Positions 52,708 to 61,771 of a stretch of DNA of 64,000 nt are shown one piece after another. The stretch spans positions 56,581-120,580 of the forward strand of contig CATYVZ010000002.1 of assembly GCA_958413985.1 (NCBI GenBank), given 5' to 3'. The position numbers and the translations under genes were made by a program. The notes beneath the pieces are model-generated. The model was given only the letters and a program-made list of their open reading frames with translations, made no database searches and was not told where the DNA came from. Position 1 is the first letter of the stretch, and each line of letters begins with the position of its first letter. Origin of the DNA: an uncultured Bacilli bacterium. GTDB taxonomy: Bacteria; Bacillota_I; Bacilli_A; RF39; UBA660.

Positions 52708-52736
52708 TTTACTTTTAATAAAATATAAGATATAAT
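52708..52736 (+). promoter_or_regulatory. Promoter of surface-protein copy B
   Basis: TTTACT (52708-52713), 17-base spacer, TATAAT (52731-52736); same bases and spacing as the promoter of copy A. Confidence 0.75.
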
Positions 52737-52763
52737 TAATGTATATGATAAAGGTGGTTAGGT

Positions 52764-55700
52764 ATGAAGAAATGTAATAGTGTCATATTTTTATTAATAT
52801 TTTTAATTGGTTTTGTCGGATTATTAACTATGCTAAATGTTAGAGCAGAAGATAGTAATATAAGTGGCATTGGAGGAGAGTATGGAGGAGGATCTAGCTC
52901 TAGTAGTAATCCTAGTGACGAGAAATCTGATGGAAACGGTACTCTTTGGATAACTGATTCTAATGGGCAACGATCTTTTGTTTATGGCTTACGCGTATCG
53001 TTCATAAAATCTGATGGAACAAATTTAGGTAGTAAAGATTATATTAGAGATAACACTTATTATACATATGGTAAAGATGGATTAGATAAAAATAATTTGG
53101 GAATATATAATAGATTAACATTTAGTTCAGCTTTTGAAAATGGAGCTAAAGTTTACTTAGTAGGTAGTAAACTTAGCAAAGTGGCATATTCTTCTAGTAA
53201 AAAATCAATTGATTGGATACAGATTGAAAATAATACAGATATGTATAAACATATTTCACCATTGTCAGATTTCATCAATATATTTTCAGAATTTGGTACT
53301 GCTGCACAAAGTATAGATACCAAAGTAGAATCTAATAATTATACTGGAATGTTTGACTTTTTCATTGGAGAAGATTTAAATGATAAAAAAAATCAAGAAA
53401 GAATTTATAATGCTTTTAACAATTTATTTAAACAAGTGACTGGTACAAATAAAGATATTGATGACGATGAATATAAAACTGATGGGGATTTATTTGACTT
53501 ATTTTTAGTATTTGAACCAGTTACACTTTTGGAAATGAAAGGTACAGGAGCTAATTCAAAAACTCATGGCATTTATCTTGGGACGGCTTATGAACTAGCA
53601 TCTTGGTCATGGAGTTTAAAGGGAAATTATAGTGGATTTAGTGATGTTGTTAGTTATACTTTACCATGTGCCTCATATTTAAATGGACAAAATCTTGTTA
53701 ATAGCATACCATCTTCTTCATCGTTGAAGTCTAAGTTTAATACACAAACATATTTTAATGGTAATATTAACATTTCCGTTTCTGGCACTAATTCCCAAAC
53801 TTGTTATGGTAACAGTCCTGACGGTCTTGGTGACAAAGTTAGAGATTCATCATCTGATGTTGGGATGGGTATTATCTGGTTAAGTAGTTATATTAAGACA
53901 GTTAATGATTGTCAGTATATAAAAGATAATATTGTTACAGGTGGAAGTTGGAGTAGTCTTGAAAGACAATTTGATTCATTATATAATTCTGGTGGCGTCA
54001 ATAATATTCTCAATAGATATGCTAGTATAGAATATAAAGATAGTAATGGTAAAAATCAAGAAATTAGTGGCTATTGGTTTGTTCATCAATGTACATGTTA
54101 TGGAATATATGACTATTATGAGGATAGCATTTCCAATACTTATACCAAAAACAATCAAAGTGCTATTAATAATATTTCTAGAATTTTTGGAGATCAAAAT
54201 TGGTATGTACCGCCTTCATTATCTGAAGTTTATCAAGGGGCATTTCAGGAAACAAAATTTTTGTCATATTATCTATTAACAATAAGGAATGCTACTGCTT
54301 TGGGTTTGGAAGATTTATCTTGGGAACGATTTACCGAAGAAAAATTTAGAGAATTAAATTGTGGTGTGAGTAGCCAAAATTGGTGTGCTCATTATGAGCA
54401 ATGGCATAATGAAACTATTAGCAAATATAGTAATCTAAGTGGATATCCAACCATTAACCAAATTAAGAATGCCTCAGAGGAAATTATATTAAGTGAATAT
54501 AAAGATCAATTTCAAACAATGTTAGATGCATATAATCTTAGATATTCTCAGATTAATGGTTTTTCATGGACAATAAATGAAACAGGAACCAAAAAGAATT
54601 CTTACATAGATATGTGTTTGGGTAATACAGTAGCCAGTTGTGCTGAAATCAATCAATTTTATAATAATAAAATAAATTCTAATTTAAACTGTGAAACAGT
54701 TCGTAACTTTGATTTTTCGGCATTCAACAAAAGTCATGGTACTAATATAACAGGTAATTGGTATGCAAATAATTGTGGCTGTGTGGAAGTTGCACCTAAG
54801 GACTGTACACCATCAAATAATATAGGAACATGTCTAGATGATGGAACGATTTCATATCGAGATTCAAGCGAAGGATTAATAGATGATGAATACTGGAATA
54901 GTTGTGTGTTCAATGACGATGGTGAATATGATATAAATGTTCATAAAGTATCAGATAAAAACTCAAGTTTAACATATTATGACAGTAACTTAAGTAATGA
55001 ATATTGTGAAATATATTGTATTGAAGATGTAACAGCAACATTACCAAGTCGAAATATTACAGTAGAAGCAGGAAGATGGTTTACAATAGGAAATGGTTAC
55101 GTTAATGGTAGTAGAACATGTAGAACAAAATCGATTGATTGGGAGCAATTTGAAGCAGATTTAAAAGAGGCCAATAACAGTGGGAATGTAACAGCGGCAA
55201 AAAATATCGTAAACAAGATGAAAAGTTGTTACTTTAACATAGATGAAAGCTTAATAGAAAATAATTATGAATATAATGATCTAAATGGTGATGGTAGAGT
55301 AACAGCTAGTGATTATCTATTGCTTGGACGTTTTGTTCTAGGCTTAGCTACACCAACAGAAGAACAAAAACAATTAGGTGACGTAAATAAAGACGGAGAA
55401 CTTAATGAAGAAGATTATGAACTATTTAAAAAATATATATTAAATATAGACAATACAGTAGAATATCAGTCAACATTTGAAGAAGATGATTTATATAAAG
55501 TTGATCCAAAAGCAACGATTATATATAGCGATAATACATATACATACCAAGGGGAGTTAAAAGCAAATACGACATATGGTGAAATAACAAATGAGCTAAT
55601 AGGATGTGTAAAGAAAACAGTAAAAGTAGGGACAGAAGAAGTTGAGTTATACGATTGTAGTAATGGATATGCTACTGCAACTAGAACAGCAAAGACCACA

Positions 55701-56498
55701 TTTAGTTTAAACGAAGGAGTTTACCAATATGTATTAAAAAAGAACAACTTATCTGTTCATGCCTATGAAATAAGTAATTATACTGATCTTGACTTTACGA
55801 ACAATTATATCAATATAGGATTTTCTAATTTTCCAGTATCATATTCGACAAAAGCCGGAATATATGGAACAATGCATAACCAAGGCCAATTTGATATAAA
55901 CTATTCAAACTTAGGTCATGTAAATGGAACAAGAAGCAGTGTTGATACAATTTTATCAACAGTGAATAATGCGACATATGGAAAATGGGAATGTGAATAT
56001 AGTGTCTATGATGGTTTAATACCAGATCCAGATGAAAATAAAGATAAAGGAGGAATAAACGTTATATATCGTCCAATCGATTTAATCACCCCATTTCCAG
56101 ATATCGATGCTAGCAATCGAGAAACAGGATCAAATTGGTGTGGAAGTAATGGAGATTGTAGTTATGATAATGATGTAGTTATAAAATATATCAACAATAA
56201 TCGAGGAGTAGATGATTATGAATTATACCAACAAGAACCAATGTATACATTCATATTAACGCCATCAGTTATAACAGAGATAAGAAGATATAACAAAGAG
56301 AATAGTTATGCCTCATATACAGGGACATTAAATGGGAAAAGTTATGATTATAAATGTCAAAATGGTCGAACATGTATCAGTGATTATTTAACATATCTTA
56401 TCGATATTACAGGAGCGAAGAATCAATCTGGGACATGTGTTGCTGATCAATTTAGAAGTTATAATGATTCGACTAGTTTTGAAAATTGTCGTTATTAA
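52764..56498 (+). CDS. Large secreted cysteine-rich protein with a dockerin domain, copy B
   Basis: 1244 residues. The signal peptide is the same as in copy A. Its first 640 residues are a mosaic: blocks such as 196-255 and the stretch LPCASYLNG to IKTVNDC are almost identical to copy A at DNA level, while blocks around 35-60, 100-170, 385-460 and 490-540 differ strongly. From residue 641 to the end the two proteins appear identical, dockerin included (about 839-894). No anchor motif is seen. Isolated with its own promoter and terminator between the trmD operon and rpmB. Function as for copy A: unknown, probably surface-exposed or secreted. Confidence 0.85.
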   Translation: MKKCNSVIFLLIFLIGFVGLLTMLNVRAEDSNISGIGGEYGGGSSSSSNPSDEKSDGNGTLWITDSNGQRSFVYGLRVSFIKSDGTNLGSKDYIRDNTYYTYGKDGLDKNNLGIYNRLTFSSAFENGAKVYLVGSKLSKVAYSSSKKSIDWIQIENNTDMYKHISPLSDFINIFSEFGTAAQSIDTKVESNNYTGMFDFFIGEDLNDKKNQERIYNAFNNLFKQVTGTNKDIDDDEYKTDGDLFDLFLVFEPVTLLEMKGTGANSKTHGIYLGTAYELASWSWSLKGNYSGFSDVVSYTLPCASYLNGQNLVNSIPSSSSLKSKFNTQTYFNGNINISVSGTNSQTCYGNSPDGLGDKVRDSSSDVGMGIIWLSSYIKTVNDCQYIKDNIVTGGSWSSLERQFDSLYNSGGVNNILNRYASIEYKDSNGKNQEISGYWFVHQCTCYGIYDYYEDSISNTYTKNNQSAINNISRIFGDQNWYVPPSLSEVYQGAFQETKFLSYYLLTIRNATALGLEDLSWERFTEEKFRELNCGVSSQNWCAHYEQWHNETISKYSNLSGYPTINQIKNASEEIILSEYKDQFQTMLDAYNLRYSQINGFSWTINETGTKKNSYIDMCLGNTVASCAEINQFYNNKINSNLNCETVRNFDFSAFNKSHGTNITGNWYANNCGCVEVAPKDCTPSNNIGTCLDDGTISYRDSSEGLIDDEYWNSCVFNDDGEYDINVHKVSDKNSSLTYYDSNLSNEYCEIYCIEDVTATLPSRNITVEAGRWFTIGNGYVNGSRTCRTKSIDWEQFEADLKEANNSGNVTAAKNIVNKMKSCYFNIDESLIENNYEYNDLNGDGRVTASDYLLLGRFVLGLATPTEEQKQLGDVNKDGELNEEDYELFKKYILNIDNTVEYQSTFEEDDLYKVDPKATIIYSDNTYTYQGELKANTTYGEITNELIGCVKKTVKVGTEEVELYDCSNGYATATRTAKTTFSLNEGVYQYVLKKNNLSVHAYEISNYTDLDFTNNYINIGFSNFPVSYSTKAGIYGTMHNQGQFDINYSNLGHVNGTRSSVDTILSTVNNATYGKWECEYSVYDGLIPDPDENKDKGGINVIYRPIDLITPFPDIDASNRETGSNWCGSNGDCSYDNDVVIKYINNNRGVDDYELYQQEPMYTFILTPSVITEIRRYNKENSYASYTGTLNGKSYDYKCQNGRTCISDYLTYLIDITGAKNQSGTCVADQFRSYNDSTSFENCRY

Positions 56499-56501
56499 AT
56501 C
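54683..56501 (+). repeat. Long direct repeat, copy B of about 1.82 kb
   Basis: Partner of 2970-4788 (offset 51713). Both copies also share an identical antisense frame, as expected for identical DNA. Flanking DNA on the right differs completely: each copy has its own unrelated terminator. Confidence 0.9.
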
Positions 56502-56523
56502 CTACTTTTAAGTAGGATTTTTT
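56498..56523 (+). terminator. Terminator after copy B
   Basis: Stem AATCCTACT (56498-56506) / AGTAGGATT (56511-56519), loop TTTA, then TTTT. Confidence 0.85.
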
Positions 56524-56527
56524 GTAT

Positions 56528-56550
56528 AAAAAAAAACCTAAATTAAGGTT
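56528..56550 (-). terminator. Terminator after rpmB (leftward)
   Basis: On the minus strand AACCT-TAATTT-AGGTT followed by a run of at least eight T, directly after the rpmB stop. Confidence 0.75.
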
Positions 56551-56721
56551 TTAAGCTGCTTTCTTAAGCGTTCTTAGTTCTCTTGCGCTCATTCTAATTG
56601 TTTCACCATTGTCCAATGTTACTTTTTGTAAATTAGGTTTTCTTGAATGCTTAACTGCTCGACAAGAATGTGATCTTAAATTACCAGATAAAGGTTTTTT
56701 ACTTGTTATTTTTTTAGCCAT
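56551..56721 (-). CDS. rpmB: 50S ribosomal protein L28
   Basis: 56 residues. MAKKITSKKPLSGNLRSHS and RKPNLQKVTL match the L28 core (KxPxSGN..SH, KPNLQKV), and MSARELRTLKK matches the C-terminal end. The first cysteine of the usual zinc-binding form is absent (ITSKK in place of CxxxGK), so this is a zinc-independent type. AAGGAGG precedes the ATG. It is transcribed opposite to both neighbours, and the apparent reading frame on the plus strand here (56609-56800) is only its antisense. Confidence 0.93.
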   Translation of the reverse strand: MAKKITSKKPLSGNLRSHSCRAVKHSRKPNLQKVTLDNGETIRMSARELRTLKKAA

Positions 56722-56835
56722 TTTATGCCTCCTTGTTTTCTTCGCTACTACATTTTACTATATTATTCAAAATAAGTCAAATATTTCTTTAAAAAAATAA
56801 CAAAATATAGTAAAATAATAATGGGAGCTGATAGC

Positions 56836-59682
56836 ATGGGACCACTTTACATTAAAACAGATAATAGTCTTTTGAACAGTTTAATTAAGATCGATGATTT
56901 AATTGCCTATGCTGTAAAAAATGAAATCAAAGTTTTAACGATAACCGATGATACGATGCATGGTATATTAGAGTTTTATATAAAGTGCAAAAAAAATGAT
57001 ATAAAGCCAATCGTTGGTTTAGAAATAAACGGAATAGTGTTATATGCGATTAATTATGATGGTTATAAAAACTTAATAAAATTAAGTACGATAAAATCAA
57101 AAGAAGAAGTCGATATTAAAACATTGATAAAATATAGCGATAATTTACTATGCATTGTCCCATATGCTAGCTTAGATAAATATGACGATTATAAATTCTA
57201 TCAACATCTATATAAAGGTTATACTAATTTAGATGAAAAAAAAAGTATTACTGGCAAGAAAGTTTATTGTAACGAAGTTTTATACTTAGAAGAAGCTGAT
57301 CGTAGTTATTTAAAATATTTATATGCAATTAATAAAGGTGTAAAAGTAGAAGAAATCAATTTAAATAAACATGACAATCATTTATTAAACTATTTATTAT
57401 ATCAAGATGATTGTAATCAAGAAATAATCGATTTATGCAATTTAGAGATACCTTTTAAACAGGATTTATTGCCAGTTTATAATTGTCCTGATGGACTTGA
57501 TAGTTATGCATATTTAAAACAGTTAGTAAAAGAAGGACTAAAAAAAATATTTGGAGAAAAAGTAAGTAAACAGTACCAGGAACGTTTAAAATATGAATTA
57601 GATATAATTAATAAAATGGGTTTTTGTAATTACTTTTTAGTTGTTTGGGATTATGTTAAATATGCTAAAGAAAATGGCATTTTAGTAGGACCAGGAAGGG
57701 GTAGTGCTGCTGGTTCATTAGTTTCTTATTGTCTTGGAATTACCACAGTCGATCCGATAAAATATGATCTATTGTTTGAGAGATTTTTAAATCCCGAGAG
57801 AATCAGTATGCCCGATATCGATATTGATTTTGAGTACACAAGACGAGAAGAAGTTTTAAATTACTGTATTACCAAATATGGTTTAAAAAAAGTAGCGCCA
57901 ATAATTACTTTTGGTACATTGGGTAGTAAACAAGTTATAAGGGATGTTGGCAAAGCGATGAGTATCGATAGTAAAACGATCGACTACATAGCTAAACATC
58001 TTGATTCACGTCTTAATTTATATGATAATTACGCTAAAATTAAAAATTTCCTAAACGATGATCTTCAATTAAAAAGATTATATAAGATATGTTTAAAATT
58101 AGAAGGACTAAAAAGACATACTAGTATTCATGCAGCTGGAGTAGTTATGGCTAAGGTTGATTTAGATGAAATAATACCTTTAACTTATCACGATAATTTT
58201 TATTTAACAGGTTATTCTATGGAATATTTAGAAGATTTAGGTCTTCTTAAAATGGATCTATTAGCTTTAAAAAATCTTACTTTAATCAACGACATTTTAA
58301 AAGAGTTAAATTTAAAAGATGACGATATTCCTTTAGATGATAAACAAGCAATTAAAATTTTTACTGATGCTGATACAAGTGGTATATTTCAGTTTGAATC
58401 AAGTGGCATGATCAATATGCTTAGAAAATTTAAAATCAGTAATTTTAATGATATCGTTGCCGCGATCGCTTTATTTAGACCAGGACCTATGCACAATATC
58501 GACACTTATATCAAAAGAAAAGATGGTTTAGAAAAATATGAGATTATCAAACCTCTTGAGCCAGTTTTAAATTCGACTTATGGAATTATTATCTATCAAG
58601 AACAGATTATACAAATAGCCAATGTTTTAGCTGGTTATTCTTTAGCAGAAGCCGATATTTTAAGAAAAGCGATGACTAAGAAAAAGGAAGAAGTTTTGTT
58701 AAAGGAAAAAGATCGTTTTATCGCTAAAACTGTTCAAAATGGTTATACAAAAGAAATCGCAACAAATATTTATGATTTGATTTTAAAATTTGCTTCCTAT
58801 GGTTTTAATAAAGCTCATTCAGTTTCTTATGCTTTAGTTTCTTATAAAATGGCTTATTTAAAATCGCATTATTATGATGTATTTATGAAACATTTATTGT
58901 CGATGGTAATCGGTAGTGAAATTAAAACAAAAGAATATATCAATATGTGTAAAGATAAAATTACAGTATTAAAACCAGATATTAATATCAGTGATGTTGA
59001 CTATCTATTGAAGGACAATAATATTGTTTATCCATTAACTAACATTAAAAACGTTGGTCTTATTGCTGCTAAAGCGATCGTCAAAGAAAGAAAAAAAGGT
59101 CAATTTAAGGATATATTTGATTTTTTCACAAGATGTTATGGTAAGTTGGTCAATATTAAAATAGTTGACAGTTTAAATAAAGCTGGTTGTTTTGAGTCAT
59201 TTGTAAATCAAAAGACACTCGATATGAATATCGATTTATTGATCAATTATAGTGATTTAGGTAATCTTTTAGAAGAATCATTAAAACCAGAATTGATCAA
59301 TTATAGTGATTATTCCAAACAAGAGCTGATGAATAGGGAATTAGAGGTAATGGGAACTTATCTTAGTAGTCATCCGGTTAGTAGTTTAAAAAAGAAAATA
59401 AAAGCCATCGATTTAAAAGATGCTGAAAAGTATTTTAATAAGAACATTACCGTTTTAATAAATGTTGAAAAAACCAAAAAAATTCAAACTAAAACTGGTC
59501 AAGATATGATGTTTATTGTTGGTAGTGATGAAACAGCTACTTTAGAATTTGTTTTGTTCCCAAGACAATTTTGTGATATAATAATAAGTAGTATTTATAT
59601 CATCGATGGTAAAGTCGAAAAAAGACTTGATAAATATCAAATTATGATCGATAAAATAAAGAAGGTGGAAAATGAAGAATAA
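56836..59682 (+). CDS. dnaE: DNA polymerase III alpha subunit, DnaE type, with degenerate PHP domain
   Basis: 948 residues from the ATG at 56836 (GGGAG upstream; the ATG at 56821 lies before that site). Shorter than the usual 1050-1160. Catalytic Asp motifs: GPGRGSAAGSLVSYCLGI, MPDIDIDFEYTRREEV (Asp pair), then FGTLGSKQVIRDVGKA, RHTSIHAAGVVM and YGFNKAHSVSYALVSY. A helix-hairpin-helix and a C-terminal OB fold follow. In the N-terminal PHP domain the metal ligands are lost: HxHS is replaced by KTDN and TDH by TDD, so no PHP-type phosphatase or proofreading activity is expected. It may be the lagging-strand or second replicative polymerase beside PolC. Confidence 0.93.
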   Translation: MGPLYIKTDNSLLNSLIKIDDLIAYAVKNEIKVLTITDDTMHGILEFYIKCKKNDIKPIVGLEINGIVLYAINYDGYKNLIKLSTIKSKEEVDIKTLIKYSDNLLCIVPYASLDKYDDYKFYQHLYKGYTNLDEKKSITGKKVYCNEVLYLEEADRSYLKYLYAINKGVKVEEINLNKHDNHLLNYLLYQDDCNQEIIDLCNLEIPFKQDLLPVYNCPDGLDSYAYLKQLVKEGLKKIFGEKVSKQYQERLKYELDIINKMGFCNYFLVVWDYVKYAKENGILVGPGRGSAAGSLVSYCLGITTVDPIKYDLLFERFLNPERISMPDIDIDFEYTRREEVLNYCITKYGLKKVAPIITFGTLGSKQVIRDVGKAMSIDSKTIDYIAKHLDSRLNLYDNYAKIKNFLNDDLQLKRLYKICLKLEGLKRHTSIHAAGVVMAKVDLDEIIPLTYHDNFYLTGYSMEYLEDLGLLKMDLLALKNLTLINDILKELNLKDDDIPLDDKQAIKIFTDADTSGIFQFESSGMINMLRKFKISNFNDIVAAIALFRPGPMHNIDTYIKRKDGLEKYEIIKPLEPVLNSTYGIIIYQEQIIQIANVLAGYSLAEADILRKAMTKKKEEVLLKEKDRFIAKTVQNGYTKEIATNIYDLILKFASYGFNKAHSVSYALVSYKMAYLKSHYYDVFMKHLLSMVIGSEIKTKEYINMCKDKITVLKPDINISDVDYLLKDNNIVYPLTNIKNVGLIAAKAIVKERKKGQFKDIFDFFTRCYGKLVNIKIVDSLNKAGCFESFVNQKTLDMNIDLLINYSDLGNLLEESLKPELINYSDYSKQELMNRELEVMGTYLSSHPVSSLKKKIKAIDLKDAEKYFNKNITVLINVEKTKKIQTKTGQDMMFIVGSDETATLEFVLFPRQFCDIIISSIYIIDGKVEKRLDKYQIMIDKIKKVENEE

Positions 59683-60028
59683 AGGATTTACTTTAGCTGA
59701 GTTATTGGGAGTAGTTATTATTTTAGGCGTCATTGCTACTATTGCTACTATAAGTATTAACAGTAGTATGCGAAAGAGCAAGGAAGATTTATATCAAGTT
59801 CAGATTAACAATATTATTAGTGGCGCTAAGACTTGGGCTAATGAAAACGTATTTGATCTGCCAGAAAACGATGGCGAATCTATCACTTTAACTTTATTAC
59901 AATTAAAACAAGCTGGGTTTGTTGAAAGTGATATTACCAATCCCAAAACTAACGAACTATTTAGTGATAGTCTACAAGTAAAAATAACAAAAGTGGACAA
60001 CAATTATAAATACGAAATTATTGAATAA
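59672..60028 (+). CDS. Type IV pilin-like pseudopilin
   Basis: 118 residues. Prepilin cleavage and methylation motif KGFTLAELL at residues 4-12 (cut after Gly 5, Glu 5 of the mature protein kept), followed by a 20-residue hydrophobic helix and a small globular domain with strands at the end. Processed by a prepilin peptidase and assembled into pseudopili used for DNA uptake or secretion. It is the only pilin-type gene in the window and overlaps dnaE by 11 bases, which is unusual; com genes normally cluster together. Confidence 0.85.
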   Translation: MKNKGFTLAELLGVVIILGVIATIATISINSSMRKSKEDLYQVQINNIISGAKTWANENVFDLPENDGESITLTLLQLKQAGFVESDITNPKTNELFSDSLQVKITKVDNNYKYEIIE

Positions 60029-60047
60029 TATGTATTGAGGTGATTTT

Positions 60048-60761
60048 ATGAATGTATTAGATATTATAATTATAATATTTATCTTATTTGGAGCAGTATT
60101 AGGTTTTAAAAGAGGATTTACTAAAGAATTACTGAAAGCAGTCGGTTTTATTTTAGTTTTAGTCTTAGCTTATTTCTTTAAAAATCCACTATCAGTTTTT
60201 ATGTATGAGCACTTACCATTTTTTGAGTTTGGCATATTAAAGAATGTCGAGATTTTAAATATTTTGATATATGAAGGAATAGCTTTCCTTATCTGTGTCG
60301 TAGTCTTATCGATAATTTTAAAGCTTCTTTTAGTCGTAACATCTATTTTTGAAAAGGTGCTTAGTGCTACGATTATTTTAAGTATTCCGTCTAAAATAGC
60401 AGGAGCTTTTATTGGCTTACTTCATTATTTTGTAATAGTTTTTATCGTTCTTTATATCGTTTCCCTTACGGTTTTTGATGTCGATGTCATCGACAATTCT
60501 AAACTAAAATCTAAAATATTAAATAATACCCCATTGTTATCACAGATCGCTGATAAGGGAACTAATGTAATCGAAGAATTTATTGCTTTAAAAGATGAAT
60601 ACCAAGATGACAGTGAAACAGAATTTAAATATAAAGCGATCCAATTATTCTTGAAATATGATGTTATTACAGAAGAATCTTTACAAAAATTATTTGACGA
60701 AGGAAAGATCGAAAAATTCGATGGTTATAGTGATTTATTAAAAGAGAATGGAGGAAATTAA
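60048..60761 (+). CDS. CvpA family membrane protein
   Basis: 237 residues. Four membrane segments in the first 150 residues, beginning VLDIIIIIFILFGAVLGFKRGFTKEL, the characteristic CvpA start, then a cytoplasmic C-terminal helical part of about 85 residues (SKLKSKILNNTPL to the end). CvpA proteins affect colicin V export in Escherichia coli and envelope stress in others; the molecular role is unclear. Here it stands in the dnaE operon, two bases ahead of the thioredoxin start. Confidence 0.85.
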   Translation: MNVLDIIIIIFILFGAVLGFKRGFTKELLKAVGFILVLVLAYFFKNPLSVFMYEHLPFFEFGILKNVEILNILIYEGIAFLICVVVLSIILKLLLVVTSIFEKVLSATIILSIPSKIAGAFIGLLHYFVIVFIVLYIVSLTVFDVDVIDNSKLKSKILNNTPLLSQIADKGTNVIEEFIALKDEYQDDSETEFKYKAIQLFLKYDVITEESLQKLFDEGKIEKFDGYSDLLKENGGN

Positions 60762-60762
60762 A

Positions 60763-61068
60763 ATGGAAATAAAAAATGAATCAGAATTTCAAACGATGAT
60801 TCAAAATGATTATGTTTTGATCGATTTCTTTGCCACTTGGTGTGGACCTTGTAAAATGTTAAGTCCTATTTTAGAAAATGTTGCTTCGACAAGAGACAAT
60901 ATCAAAATAGCTAAAGTCGATGTCGATAAATTTACAGACTTAGCTAAAAAGTATGGAGTGATGTCGATTCCGACTTTGATCCTATTTAAAAATGGGCAAG
61001 TTGTCGATACTAAAGTAGGATTTGTAGCTGAACCACTTTTAAATGAGTGGATCAACAATAATCGTTAA
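60763..61068 (+). CDS. trxA: Thioredoxin
   Basis: 101 residues from the ATG at 60763; the in-frame ATG at 60748 lies before the GAGGAA site. Active site FFATWCGPCKMLSP and cis-proline loop SIPTLILFKNGQ, with a typical fold order. Cytoplasmic disulfide reductant. Its last codon overlaps the rsmE start by one base. Confidence 0.96.
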   Translation: MEIKNESEFQTMIQNDYVLIDFFATWCGPCKMLSPILENVASTRDNIKIAKVDVDKFTDLAKKYGVMSIPTLILFKNGQVVDTKVGFVAEPLLNEWINNNR

Positions 61069-61766
61069 TGCAACGTTATTTTACTAATGTAAAACAAGGT
61101 GACTATTTAATTTTAAAAGAAGAAGATCTTTATCATATCAAAACAGTAATGCGCATGAAACAGGGCGATCATATCGAAGTTATCTACGATCATAAATTAC
61201 ATATTTGTCAATTAGACAATAATTATCAAGCTTGGATAAAAGAAGTAAAAAAACAGCTCATCGATAAAAAGATGGAATATATCTTGTGTGTACCATTACT
61301 GCAAGAACAGAAAATGTCATTTGTTTTACAAAAAGCCACCGAGTTAGGAGTAGATAAAATAATTCCTATTCTAACAGAAAGAAGCATCGTTAGAATAAAA
61401 GAAAAACAGGAGCATAAATTAAGTCGTTGGCATAGAATCTGTAAAGAGGCAAGTGAACAAGCTAAACGTTTAGAGATTCCCACTATCGAAAAGATAACCA
61501 AAATTGAAGATTTAAATATGCAGGGTTTAAAAATAGTCCTCAGCACAAAAGAAAAAGATATGACAATTAAAAAGATATTAAAAAACAATCTAAATTGTGA
61601 TAAAATAATAATGGTGGTTGGTCCAGAAGGGGGACTAACTGACTTTGAAGAAAAAACATTAAATGAACTGGGATTTGTTTCAACGTCTTTAGGAAGCAAT
61701 ATCATGCGAGTTGAAACAGTACCGATTTATCTATTAAGTATTTTAAATTATGAATTGATGGAGTGA
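61068..61766 (+). CDS. rsmE: 16S rRNA (uracil1498-N3)-methyltransferase RsmE
   Basis: 232 residues. N-terminal PUA-like domain (MQRYFTNVKQGDYLILKEED, H-IKTVMRMKQGD), then the SPOUT knot: QKATELGVDKIIPILTERS, VVGPEGGLTDFEE and LGSNIMRVETVPIYLLSIL, which are RsmE signatures. It methylates U1498 in the decoding region of 16S rRNA. In many bacteria it neighbours prmA and mtaB; here mtaB follows after one small gene. Confidence 0.94.
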   Translation: MQRYFTNVKQGDYLILKEEDLYHIKTVMRMKQGDHIEVIYDHKLHICQLDNNYQAWIKEVKKQLIDKKMEYILCVPLLQEQKMSFVLQKATELGVDKIIPILTERSIVRIKEKQEHKLSRWHRICKEASEQAKRLEIPTIEKITKIEDLNMQGLKIVLSTKEKDMTIKKILKNNLNCDKIIMVVGPEGGLTDFEEKTLNELGFVSTSLGSNIMRVETVPIYLLSILNYELME

Positions 61767-61771
61767 TTAAT

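Noticed and set aside
56609..56800. Open frame of 63 codons on the plus strand
   Set aside because: It is the antisense of rpmB (56551-56721), which has a proper ribosome site and a clear L28 sequence on the minus strand.
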